A DNA stretch of 64,000 bases from Epiperipatus broadwayi (lineage: Eukaryota > Onychophora > Udeonychophora > Euonychophora > Peripatidae). Position 1 is the first letter of the stretch, and every line of letters begins with the position of its first letter. Shown here piece after piece: positions 51,357 to 63,375 of the stretch. Location: positions 20,393,611-20,457,610 of the forward strand of contig JAQFVV010000001.1 of assembly GCA_028023455.1 (NCBI GenBank), written 5' to 3'. The position numbers and the translations under genes are program-made. The notes below the pieces were generated by a model. That model was not told the origin of the DNA. It ran no database searches and saw only the letters and a program-made list of their open reading frames with translations.

Positions 51357-54050
51357 TACTTGAGAACTATTTATTTCAACTTAATAAACATGTATTGTAA
51401 TTTATATTCACAGAGACTTGTTTGAATAGCCAAAAATTTAACCTATACTTGCTAGAAAAGTTATCTGCAATCTTACTAAAGATATCCAAAAGAAACGCAT
51501 TCTATATTTCATAGTTTTGTCATAGATTTTGATTTCATATTTATATTATATGATGGATATGTTTGATATCCACAAGATGGTGTTGCCAACATTCCTCTTC
51601 ATGTTCCAGTTTAATGGAAAATGATTCAAGAAGAAAAAAGAACTGTTCTTTAATTTATTTATTTAAAGGTAAAAGAGTTGAATTTATTTGTATTATGATT
51701 TTTCATACCATATTTATTTTATGTGCATATTATTTTCATACTATATGTAGTATATTTTAAAATATTATAGGTTTAAGTTCTCAAAATCCTTATCTTATTT
51801 GCATATTTTAAAATAGTGTCTTCTTTTTACATATGAATTATTTATTTATAAAGTTATATTGTTATGCTGTAAGCTGAATAAGTAGATGTATGTTTCTATT
51901 ATTTATTTTAATTATTTATTGCCTAATGTTAAAAGAGCCATACTTAGCATTAATTATTGTTATTTATCATATTTCCCATTTGTTAGCTGTAATAGTTTTG
52001 ATAAAGATAGTACATTTATTCTCTCTCCATTTTATGAGCGTTTATGTGCCAGTATATTAAAAGATAGTAGTGTTAGTCTCTATCATTATTTTTCTAGCTT
52101 ATTTTTCAAAAGAGATGGAAGTATTTATCTCTCTTATTATTTGTTGTCTTGCTAATGTTTGCAAGCTCATAGCATATATTTTGAGATTGTAGCATAAGCT
52201 TTCTCTATTTTAAGGGAATCCCTATTCACTGTTTTGTCCTAGATGTGCATTCTCATTATTTTTCCTGACTAATGACAAAGTCCTAGATCCTTTATTAGCC
52301 TTCAAAAGTAGGTGCATTTTTATTATCTAAGCCATCATACTTTACATTGCCGTACTTAATTATTTGAAGATGGATTTTGTTTGTAATTTGTAGTATGTTT
52401 AATAAAGCATGTGTAATAGTTTTACCATTGCTTTACTGGCATTTTTTAGTGATTATATCAAGATATTGAGGAATTCTACCTTACCTCTACAGCATTCTTG
52501 GTTGGCTTAAATGTAAATAATCCATTGCAAATGTGTAAATCCTACATTTGAGTTTTGCTAATAATTATGACTAAATATGATAAATAATTAATTTTAAAAT
52601 TTTAAAAGTGTATTTAGGCATAGACTATATTCATTTGTCTTATCACTCCTTCATAGCTGGATTGTTAAGTTATTATTGATTATGTTAAATATTCATAAAA
52701 AGGGCACTGCTTATATGAAGGTTATTATCATTGTATGAATGCAGTGATAAATGAGAACTTTTTCATAATTAAACAATAGAAAGTTTCTTTTAATCTGCTG
52801 GATTATTTTTGTTTAATCCAATTGAATTTTTTTTTATAAAACATGATGTAAATTTTTAAATCCTCCTGTTAAAATTTTGAGGAACTAAAGTTGTGAAAGC
52901 CTTTGGCTCTGTGGATTCGAATATAAAATATTTGTAATTTGTATTTTGTTGACCAGAAATCATTTCACATATTGAATAAAATTCAAATGATTATAAAATA
53001 TTATAAATTATTTTAATTATCTTTTATAAAGGAGTATATGGTATTGAAGCTAATAATTTTCACTTTATTGAATTATTTAAATACTAGAATTACATCTAAA
53101 AAGATATATTTTGCTTAATAAAAAATTATAATTTGATTTTATTACTTTGGATCACTTTAACTAATTTAGTTTGCTTATTTCAAATCAGTGTGCATATTTA
53201 TTTTAAAATCATTTTCATATTTCAAGATCATATTTATTAGTCTGTGATAAAATTTAATTTACAAGAATTTAGTTCACATTTATAGCATGTTTAAGTAGAT
53301 TTACTCTAGGATATTTGGAATGGTACAAAATCTCTTACACATTTTTTAATATCTGAGTGTAATCCTACATTATTCATTATCTTATTCTAAAGTTAAGAGA
53401 TCATGTTTGATTTTATTTAAGTTAGTAATAATGTTGCTATTGTCATAATTATGATAAGATATTAGCTTAGGGGAAGAATATATCTTATTTTATTACCTAG
53501 GATTTCATTCAATATTGAATAACCTAAAGAGTCAAAAAAAACTATTTTATAATTTAAATGTGATAATTTTATCCTGAGATACCCTGATTTATTTAATGAA
53601 CCATATTATTTAAATTCATTTTGATAATAAAAAAAGTACATTCAAAAATGGATTTTGGGTAGCATAGATTTTAAAAAAACATTTCTAAATTTTAATAAAA
53701 ATTAAATAGTGTTTATATGTGATCATGGCAATGAGATGCTCAGAAGATATTTAGAAGATAGATATAAAATTGGAAATTGTAATAGATATTTGTAGAAAAA
53801 AGGGATTTAAGTGTAACCTTAAAAGCATATGCACACAATATTAAGATTCTTTTACTTGTGCTAGAGTAAGTTCAGATTTGCTTTATATTTGCATAATATT
53901 TTGTTATAAATACTTTTCCTGCATATTTTCTTATTGTAGCATATGGCATTTGTTTTATAAACCCACTGAGCTTAGCTATTACATTACAATTTTTGCTTTA
54001 TACAACATGAAGAGTTGTTGTTGCTTATTTTCTCTTTCTTTGGGTTACAA
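51357..54050. other. AT-rich gene-free region, probably INTU intron
   Basis: Lies downstream of the INTU exon on its coding strand. Short open frames here show no recognised domain. Confidence 0.4.
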
Positions 54051-54084
<34 letters not shown>

Positions 54085-54087
54085 AAG

Positions 54088-54120
<33 letters not shown>
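54051..54120. repeat. (TA)n microsatellite, insertion site of PLE copy
   Basis: Two TA-dinucleotide runs separated by a short GTATATATAAAGAAA-type interruption, directly before the truncated PLE copy. Confidence 0.9.
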
Positions 54121-54121
<1 letters not shown>

Positions 54122-54123
<2 letters not shown>

Positions 54124-54790
54124 CAAGATCTTAGAACCTCATGGATTGAATTTGAACACTGGAACTATTACATCTCTGGGTTACCTGGTCTCTTAAATGA
54201 TTTCTATATGTGTGTTTTTTATGTGAAAATTTTCTTATATGAGGTTTTTTATGTAAAGATTGGTTACATGGATGTTTAATATCTGTGTTTAATTGGTTTA
54301 TAGATAAATAATTAGTTATAAATTATTGTACTTTGCACTAACTATAATTTTTGATTAAAAGGTATAAGTATTTTAGTTTTTAATGAATATTAATGTGAGC
54401 ACAGCTATTTTTTGTATGTGAGCATAGTTTAATTTTTCTATGTATGCACATATGTATATTTTAATTTTTAATTTTGGATTTTTTATTTTTATATTTATTT
54501 TAATTTAAATAGAATTTAAGCTTGATTAGGAGGGAATGTAGTTTTTTTTTTTTTTTTGTTTTGTTTTTTTTTGTTTGAATTTTGTCATTGATTGGGTAGA
54601 TATTCTGTGTTAGATTTTGTGACCAATCAGGGGGGGTTTGTTAAATTTTTAATCTTTTACCAAATCTGTAATTTTTGATTATCGCCATTTTACTGTGTAT
54701 TTTTTTTCCTTCTGATGAAAACCAGTCCTCTGGTTGAAATATAATATTATTTATTGGATTTATAAGTCTTTTTTTGTTTATATATATATA
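54122..54790 (+). mobile_element. 5'-truncated PLE family 1 copy
   Basis: This starts at the codons for the last ~25 residues of the GIY-YIG protein and continues through the whole 3' region to the terminal (TA)n. It is nearly identical to 24316-24979, with scattered substitutions and small indels. It lies between TA runs, as does the longer copy. Its 3' end is about 64 bp from the splice donor of the INTU exon on the opposite strand, so it is an intronic antisense insertion. Confidence 0.9.
54706..54747 (+). ncRNA. Hammerhead-like motif in truncated PLE copy
   Basis: CTGATGA at 54712-54718 and GAAA at 54736-54739, with the same AACCAG/CTGGTT stem as at 24.9 kb. Here the bases after GAA read ATAT, which is self-complementary like the AUGU of the other copy. 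Confidence 0.5.
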
Positions 54791-54854
54791 TGGACAATAT
54801 ATTCTATTTAGCAAAGTTCATAGATAAATTTAAAGCTGAAATAATTATACATAC

Positions 54855-55315
54855 CTATTTTTATATCTCCAGATTTGATGGCTTCACTGTCTGGAAGAAA
54901 TCCTTGTACTATAATCCAACAATTTATTTGTTGTTCATCTAGATTTTCTGTTAATAATTCTATGTGTTGCTTGGGGAAATGACATGGAATTATTCCCAGT
55001 AATGATTCACATTTTGTAAATCTTTTACTATTATATTTTGTACATCTAGGATTAACAGTAAAATAAACATTAAATCTTTCACTGAAGCTTAATTTATGAT
55101 GACAAACTTCTAATAAATTGTCTGTTTCAGTCTTAATAATTTTGGATTCTTGTTTATTTGATAAATTCTGAATAATTGATTTGTGATAAATATTACCATT
55201 TTTAAATTCAACTGGAGCAGTCAAACCGTTATTATCTTCTTCTTCAGGGGCAGTTTCAATGTAAAAAAGTTCTCCTTTTTTATCCACATCTTCAACCCAC
55301 TCAGGTTCAAATGAA
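54855..55315 (-). CDS. INTU: Inturned (INTU), one internal exon, PDZ half
   Basis: A 461-bp exon follows the acceptor ...TTTTTTATAG and ends at the donor ATAG|GTATGT, leaving one base of a Gly codon. The translation begins SFEPEWVEDVDKKGELFYIE, close to the EPEWL..VQKNGELFYLE start block of vertebrate Inturned, followed by an acidic stretch. Next are NVYFTVNPRCTKYNS and ESLLGIIP, matching the NVYVNPKK...LLEVLVGII segment, and IIVQGFLPDSEAIKSGDIKIG, the first half of the PDZ domain ([20 protein letters not shown] in the human protein, from memory). Inturned is a planar-cell-polarity effector that acts with Fuzzy and WDPCP in the CPLANE complex at the ciliary base. Neighbouring exons were not found; the 5' exon should lie above 55.3 kb and the next below 54.1 kb. 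Confidence 0.85.
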
Positions 55316-56119
55316 CTATAAAAAAGAAAAAAAGATTTTGTTACAACATGTTGAGATTTCATTTTTATTGTTGTTGTACAAGTTAGACAAATTTTGTAAT
55401 AATAGATAATTAATGAAAATAAAGATTTTCTTAGCAATGATCATTAAGATAAAGCAATGAAAAATCCTGAAAAGTATTGTAGAATGTTTGTCCCTAATCT
55501 TCATGTAGCTCTTAACCAAAAATATTTAAGTGTTTAACATCCCACAAATAATCATGTATTACTAATCTTCACACTGCCAGAAGATTATTCTATTCAAATA
55601 AAAAAAGTTTTTATAATAGAACAATAATATGTATCATGAAGAAAATTATTAATTTTAATAGATGTAATCAATATATTAAGCAATTTTCATCAGAGTAAAT
55701 ATGTCTATAGCATGTTTAACAAAGAAATGGTAATGAAAATTATATTACTCATAAGCGAAATAAAATGCTAATTATTTTCTTTCATTTTATGCTCTAGCTA
55801 AAAACATCTAGTTATAAATTTGCCAACCAATAATTCAATATCTATTCAATTTATCTATGAACTACATGCTCAAAAACAAAATCCCAACAGTGTCTAAACT
55901 TCTTTAGTTACCTGAAAAAAGTCAACTTCCATCTTGATTTAAATCTTAGTTCACAAGATGGAAATTTTAATCACATTGCCATACATATATAATATTTTAA
56001 ATATAATAAACTATAAATACCAACTAAATGATTATCATATGTAAATTACACTATCATAGTCCTCATGCTTAAAAAATCAATATAATATCAGAAATGTGTT
56101 GTCACAGTAATATTTCAAT
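55316..56119. other. Probable INTU intron sequence
   Basis: The polypyrimidine tract and acceptor of the INTU exon lie at 55316-55345 on the minus strand. No first exon is recognisable. Confidence 0.4.
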
Positions 56120-57515
56120 TAAGCAGTAAATATAAAGTGACAAATGCATCCAATAAATATTTGTAATCAATCACACCTTTCAGATTGCAAGATATTCCTC
56201 CAAGTTTGAAATATATGTTAAACTACAGTCGATTGTAAAATCTTTCACATCAATGTCTCTCACTATGTGCATGTATTTCTTGAGAAATTCTTGTTGATCA
56301 AGTAACTAAAGATTTAAAACATCTGAATGTCCACATATAAATAATAGGCATGCTTTTTATTTATATGTCTTAATTACAACTAATCTAATTTTGAATATTG
56401 ATCAAATTACATAATAGGAGATAATTAATAACCACATTATAACACCCAATAGAACAGAAATATGAATGATCTTATAACTAATATATTTGTAATAAATTGG
56501 CAAATGCTACTAATAAATATTTTAGTCAATTAAATTTTGCTTAAAACAAATGTTAAACTATGACTCATTAGACTACTACACATGTATTTCATGAGAAAAG
56601 TTTTATTTGTCAGATGAGCTAGAAAATAAGACTTTCTCATTATGTTTTAATTACAATCAATTTGATTTTGGAAATAAATGTTTTGGCAATTGGCCATATA
56701 ATAAAATATTTATTTAACTTAGAGGTTATTCAATATTAACATTTTGTAATAGGATGTATAATTAATATCTGCATTATAACACCCAATGAATCAGACATGT
56801 CACTGTAAGAAATATATACATAATTAAATTGATAGTGTGCCCAATAAATATTTGTAAGAAATCAAATCTTGCTGCTTTGCAACACACAGCTCTAATCTTG
56901 CAATAAGTCATTAACTGACATTTATATGTACATTACTGATTGCTAAAATATCTAATCTGCAAAAACAAAATCATTTATATGCATATTATTGATTATTAAA
57001 ATATTCAATCTCCAAAATCAAAGTGGTTGTAATTAAGATATAAAAATGGGAGATCTATCATGCCTCTGTGGGTATTCAAGTGTTTCAAGTCTCTAGTTCA
57101 TATGACAAATCAGAATTTCCCATGAAATACATGTGTAATGAGAGAGATTGGTCTGGAAGATTTTAGATTGAATGATAGCTTATGATTTGTTACAAGCATC
57201 TGTAGATTGTGATAGGTTACCAATATTTATAACACATTTGTCTATTTATTACATTTACATTTCTTATAGTCTCAATTTGGGTAGTATAATAAGAATATTT
57301 TTTTTTCCATCTATTGAAAAGTATGAATATTAAAGAATTAATTAATTAAATAGATTATAGGTGCATGAACAATTGCTAAAAGAATCAATCTCCAAAATCA
57401 AATTGATTGTAATTAAGATAAATAAATAAAAACTCATATTTCAGGTGTTAAAAATTTCTAGCTTGTTTCATAAATGAAGGTTTTTTTCATAAATAATAAG
57501 TATAGTGATTGCTCT
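56120..57515. repeat. Divergent ~340-370-bp repeat units in both orientations
   Basis: The CAATAAATATTTGTAA-type box recurs near 56145, 56510 and 56850. TAACACCCAAT recurs near 56440 and 56780, and TAATTACAA.T..ATTTT near 56370 and 56655. After about 56950 the units are inverted: TCAATCTCCAAAATCAAA at about 57009 and 57387 is the complement of the box near 56660. This is a decayed satellite-like or nested foldback array. No coding frame. Confidence 0.5.
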
Positions 57516-60499
57516 ATATTTTATACTGAGTGATAGTTTAAAATCTAATAAAAGACTGGAGAAGTATATTGCAAATCTGAAAGATATGTATATATAATAA
57601 GTGCTCACTGAAAATTGTGGCAGTTATAAATTTATATTATGTATAGCAATAACTACAAAAAAAATGGTGTGTAGCATTTCAAGGTCTTGATTCCTCTGAT
57701 GAGTCCTGGTTATTTGAAATGCATGTTGTGGTTTAAATATTTGAAACCATATGTTTGAAATGAACAAATAATATCATTCATTATAAATAATATCATAGTA
57801 CATAAATGAAAAGAAGTAAAAGAAAAATGGAAATTTTTATACTTTGATACAAATAACATTATAAATATATTTCAACCTTACTAAAATCTTCATCTAAGGT
57901 TAAATATAATGTAATAATTTCTAAACTAATAAAGAATGATTACTAATTATTATTATATTTATTGAAAAGTGTTGTTATGAATAAATGGTACTCATAAACT
58001 TTTCAAAACAGCATGTTTTATTTTCTAAAAATATTATATATACAAATAGTAATACAGTTAACAAACATGTCACTTATTAAAACTTATTCTATAATATACA
58101 AAAGCACATACACCACAACCAATATAATGTATAGAAAACGTTCTTCTAAATTATTAACATTACATTTTAACATTTTTTTTTTTTTACATACTCTAGTCAT
58201 TAATTTAATGTATACAATTGACAGTTTAGCAATTTAATTATTATATAATAGTATTCTATTAATGATTTTATTTTTACATGTTCAAAATCTTTGTTTTAAT
58301 ATAGAAATGCTATATGATGTATACAACTAAATAAAAACCATGTACAAATTTATGCACAAATTCTAAGCATGTTATATTCAACTTAAAAATAAAAGTATCA
58401 TGCACTTTCCTCCGATTATCAAAATATAATATACATTTTATCAGTAGTTATAAATTAACTCAATATTATTTTATTTATTTCCTTAAACAGACACGTCCAT
58501 AATGAACAATGGTTTTCAGAAAATATGCATATACAGTAAATGTATATAATAAAATATATTCTACCAGAATATGCAGACAATTATCAATTATTAAAGTAAT
58601 AAATCTTTAGATACAAAACAATATTTGTTACTTTGCTGAACCAGGCCTTCAATACAACATATATCGGTGACTGTTACTTCAAACTATCAGTAACATCATA
58701 ACTAGCTTAATCAAAATATATAACAATTTCATATTTCTTTAAAAAAAAGCATTCACTGAAAATAAATTTATATCACAATTTCTTTAAGTACAATATTTAA
58801 AGAATCTTTAAAAATGTAAGGGAATATCTTTTGGGGGAAGGTGGGATCAAAATTCATTTATACTATAACAAAAATAAATTAAAAAAAAAAAATTCCTGTT
58901 TTATTGAAACCATACTTCAAAATATCATTAGTTAAACTTTTAAATAATCAAAATATACTAGAATAAGTAATGAAGGAAAAATTATTTTTAGATAGTAAAA
59001 ATTAAATTAATTAGTATTCCTTAGGAGTTTAAAAATAAGAAATAATGACTTGTTATTTGGGAGGGGGGGAATTAAAATTAGAATTAATTAATTTCTTTTG
59101 ATTAAGTTAGGATAAGACAATCTTCAAACTTGTACTTCTGTCCCCATGACTTGGACTGATTGGTTGGTTAATGGGGGTTTTTTTTTGTTTTGTTTTTTTG
59201 GACTCGTAAGAAAAAATAAGATTAGCAATGAACTTTTTAAAACATGAGAAGCTACAATCGTTTTAAATCTTCACCCAGAAATTCTCTCTGTGATGTACAT
59301 ATAGCAGCCTAGAAACTACAGCAGGTCATTCTGGTCTTTATTATATTTAAATATGGCTTGTGGCAACATCAAACTGTATATTAATTACAGTTAATTTTAT
59401 ATGTAAATAATATCTGATTTAGTTTTTAAAAAATAATGAAAGTTTTCTTATAATCTTTTAAACTAATTATACTGCATATTTCCAGAATAAAAATCAATTG
59501 AAGTATAATAAAAAATAAAGCCACGAATAACTAAATAATATATGAACTCTTCAAAGCTCACATAATCACATTTCTCCACAAATATGTAATTCATTTATTA
59601 TCTTGTCTTGTAACAATTACAATAAAATCAGCTTGCAGAGTGGACATAGAAATTATTACACTGAATGTGTTAATATTGGTAATACTAAATATTTTTCTAA
59701 CTTAGCATTTATTTTCAATTCAATTGTTGGTCATAAATTGATCTTAACCTATGGTCAAGAATCGGCCTAAAATAATCTTCAAAAGTACTTTTAATGTAGA
59801 TGCAAGTGTCTTTTTTCAAATGTCTATTATATAAATTTGTGTAAGACTTTTTTTTTTTTTTTTTCAAAATTATTATCGAAAAATATTTATGGATAAATAT
59901 ATATGTAAAAATGTGCACTTTTGCATTTTTGATTCAAAAATCAAAACAATAAGATCAAAAATATAATGAGATAATTGGTTAAGAATAAACAAATTAATTA
60001 AAAAAATATAAATATATAAAAGATGATTAGTTGCACTATAATTGTTAATAATTACTTTTTTAAAAATAATCATTTTAATATTCCAATACTGAGATTAAAA
60101 ACAACTAAATGTGCAAAATATTTCAAATGGAAAAAAAAATGTAATATTTGAAACCAAAAATGCCTTGAATAAATATGGCATTTCTTATCTTTTAAATTAA
60201 TAGTAATACATTATTACTTTTAATCGTCTCTCTTTGTAAAAAAAAAAAAAAAAAATAGTTTATCAATATTTTTCATTAACTTATACATTTTCATTAATGA
60301 ATGTTATTTTTCAGAAATTATGATCAGACATATTGATACGTAGATTAACATTATGACTTTTAAGACAATATAAACTTCTTCTTCTTCTTTTTCTATCTTT
60401 TCAAATGTATTATCAAATTTATAAAGTCAAAAACTTCACATAAATATATCGGAGAGACTTTCTTTTCAAAAAAATTTTATTTATATACATTATATAAAC
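57516..60499. other. AT-rich, no gene seen
   Basis: Contains a weak hammerhead-like relic at 57674-57724 and several poly(A)/poly(T) runs. Confidence 0.45.
57674..57724 (+). ncRNA. Hammerhead-like relic
   Basis: CTGATGA (57696-57702) and GAAATGCAT (57716-57724) are both present and 13 nt apart, but the intervening bases do not form a good stem. GCATTTCAA/TTGAAATGC form an outer inverted repeat. GAAATGCAT is the same as at 35.77 kb. Confidence 0.25.
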
Positions 60500-60514
60500 T
60501 ACATAAATAAAATG

Positions 60515-60572
60515 GAAATATCCAACGTTTCGTCCATTTTTCAATAATAATATGTACTTTATCAAGGTTCTA
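60515..60572 (-). ncRNA. Hammerhead-like motif of PLE family 2, U3/A8 core
   Basis: On the minus strand TTGATAA stands for CTGATGA, followed by one A. GTACA/TGGAC forms stem II with one mismatch around an AT-rich loop, and GAAACGTT follows. ACGU is a palindromic stem III with U as the cleavage nucleotide, and CC/GG starts stem I. Position, 280 bp after the PLE stop codon, matches that of the motif in family 1. Confidence 0.5.
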
Positions 60573-60596
60573 TAAAACAGAGAAAAAAACAACATT

Positions 60597-60726
60597 AGAG
60601 ATAATAAAAATAATAAAAATAAAAAATAATAAAAAATAAAAAAATAAAAAATAAGAAAAGAAAAAGAAAAGAAAAAGAAAATAAAAAATAAAATAATAAA
60701 ATAAAATAAAAATAAAATAAAATACC
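60597..60726. repeat. A-rich/purine-rich low-complexity tract
   Basis: AATAAAA- and AAAAGA-type repeats within the 3' region of PLE family 2; pyrimidine-rich on the element's own strand. Confidence 0.85.
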
Positions 60727-60774
60727 TATAAATCAAAAAAAATGGCAAAATTGTATAACATAACATCTCCTTAC

Positions 60775-61403
60775 AAAGTGAGAAAAATTTTTTAACACCA
60801 AAAAGAAAAAATATTCACATAAAAATAGTCAATTTCCTTGTATAAATATATAAACTACTTTAACATTTTATTTAAACTAGGATTTAAATGTTCTATATAA
60901 ATACTCTCTTTGTTAAATCTTTCAAAGTAATTACCAATACATTCCAAAGGTCGAATTTCATAGTCTTTCATGTCCTGTTTCCAACTTATGACAAAAGATA
61001 GCAGATTTCTTATCAATCATATGCTGATATAGTCTGGTCTTTAATTTATTCTTGCTTGTTCCAATATAGAATACATTGTTTTTACAATTCAAACATTTAA
61101 TTAAATACACTGAATTCATAGCGTCAAGCATATTAAATTCTTTATGATTAACTAAAGATCTTAAAGTTCTCTTCTTTTTGTATACAGGTTTCATATTTAT
61201 ATAGTATTTTTTTATTAATTTTATTTAATAGTTCATTTAATTTTAAAAATACAAATTTAGATAACTTAAAACCAATATAAATATTATTATCTATAAAAAA
61301 AAATTTTATTTTCGTCTTTATTACCATCATGTTCTTTAATTGTTTCATTATTTACATTTTTATTTTTATAAACATTCATACAAATACTATTTCTAATTTT
61401 ATT
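60775..61403 (-). repeat. Left arm of PLE family 2 inverted pair
   Basis: This is the reverse complement of 63376-64000 with few differences. It covers the linker, GIY-YIG domain and start of the 3' region. Confidence 0.9.
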
Positions 61404-63375
61404 CAAATTTTTTGTAGAAAACAAATAATTTATAACTCTATAAGGATATTCATTTATTATACATTCCTTTTTTATACAATTTAATTCTTTATCTAAACTA
61501 TATTCATTTGAACATAATTTAAATGCTCTCATTATTCTATTGTTTATGATATTAACTTTGCATTTAAAATCAATATCGGAATCCCAGTTTGTTAAAATCC
61601 CAGTATACATTTTTTTTCTATAAACCTCAGTCTCTATTCTATTTCTATTATTTTTATAAAATTTATAAATCTTTACATCCATATATTCAATACTATTATT
61701 ATTTTCTTTTTCCAAAGTAAACTTAATATTTTCTATTCTATTATTAATAAAATTCCAAAACTTAAATGATTTATTCAAATTACCATTAAATATCATGAAA
61801 TAATCATCTACATAACGTACATAAAACATAGGTTTATGACAAACACTAAAAAAACTTTTTTCAAAATTGCACATATAAATATCTGCTAAATCCACTTAAA
61901 CAATTCCCCATATTTAACCCTTTTATCTGTTTATAATATTTGTCACCGAATTTAAAAAATAAATCCTTACAACATAACATAAGAATGTCATGCAACAAAG
62001 AAATATCCATTTTTATATTTTTATTTTTATCTTCAATATACATTTCCAAAAAATAATCAATTGCTTTTTCACAATTTATATTTGTGTACATATTAATTAT
62101 GTCTAGTTTAACAAAGTAAATATTTTTAAATTCTTTCAAACTAAATAAAAACTTATTTATTTTTTCAATAAACACAACAGAATTATAAACCTTGTTCCCA
62201 GCAAAACAATTAGTATATTTTTTTAAATAAATTAATATAAACCCATTTTGAAATATTAACGTAATAAGTGTTAAAACAATCCACTATTGGTCTCATAGGT
62301 ATATTAGGTTTATGCACCTTAGGCAAACATTGAATTTCAGCACACATAACGTCCATTCTTTTTAATCTAAACATTTCGCTGTTTTTAATTATTTCTTTAT
62401 TTTCCATAATTGTAATAAATTTATTTATCTTTTTATTTAAAAAATTACTCATATCTTTTTTAACTTCAATATAGCAATCTTCTTTTAACATATTTATCAT
62501 TTTTTATTATAATCCTCTATATACATAATTACCACATTTGAAAATTTATCTCCTTTCAAAAAAACGATATCATTATATTTATTTTTTAAATTAACAATGG
62601 TTTTCCATTCATATCTATTATACATATCCTTGTTTATATTATTTTGAATATCCCATTCCAATTTTTTAAATCCATACACCAAATCGCTTTTTAATAATTC
62701 TTTATTATATATTTTACCAAAAATATCTTTATCAATATAATTATTAATCATTATCATTTTTGATTTAATTTCAATAATTTGTCTATTAATACTACATTTT
62801 CCAAAAGGTACATATTTTAACCCTTTGCTTAATATATTTAGTTCAGTTTTACTAAAATCTTTATTTGTTAAATTAATAACTGAGGAATTATTATCTAAAA
62901 AATCATTATAAACACTACCAAATTTATCATCACAAACAATATTCTTATTAAGTTTATAAACATTTTTTAAAATTTTTATTATAAAATATTAAATTATTTA
63001 TTTTTTTATTATGTCTATTATTTACTTCATTCTTTAGCCTTTCTACCTTTAATAAAAAAATCTTTTTAATAAAATTTTCTTCTTCAAATGTAATCAATTT
63101 ACACATTGAATTATATATAAATTTAACATTATTTAAAATATAATCTCTTTTCCTATATAACCCGTTTATAAACCTTTTTAAAATAAATCTTTCAATAAAA
63201 TGAACATCACTTTGTTTAAACAACTTTTTAATTTTACTCAAACATAAAAACTTTGGAACCACATTATAAAAAATACAATTTTTTAAAAATTTTATATCTA
63301 GGTTTAATTTTATGACCTTTAGTTTATATTTCATCCATTTATTAATTAACTTGATACAATCTCTAAAAACATATA
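60855..63375 (-). pseudogene. Penelope-like element, family 2, RT + GIY-YIG, frameshifted and 5'-truncated
   Basis: Read on the minus strand. The N-terminal region (LNLDIKFLKNCIFYNVVPKF) lies at 62954-63370. RT1 (FLKGDKFSNVVIM) is at 62497-62757 and LPKVHKPNIPMRPIVD at 62210-62500. Motif A (VKLDIINMYTNI) and motif B (IKGLNMGNCLSG) are at 61861-62175. Motif C (YVRYVDDYFMIF) and EVYRKKMYTG are at 61287-61895. The GIY-YIG endonuclease (NSVYLIKCLNCKNNVFYIGT, then ESIYIEHLNPSLN) ends with the stop at 60855-60857. One-base shifts separate the pieces, for example after CLSG. Catalytic Asp residues survive. The cysteine cluster before GIY-YIG seen in family 1 is not visible. The frame runs open into the junction at about 63375. 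Confidence 0.85.

Noticed and set aside
51886-52155. 89-codon plus-strand frame
   Set aside because: Composition is F/Y/S/L-rich as expected of AT-rich noncoding DNA; no motif or splice support.
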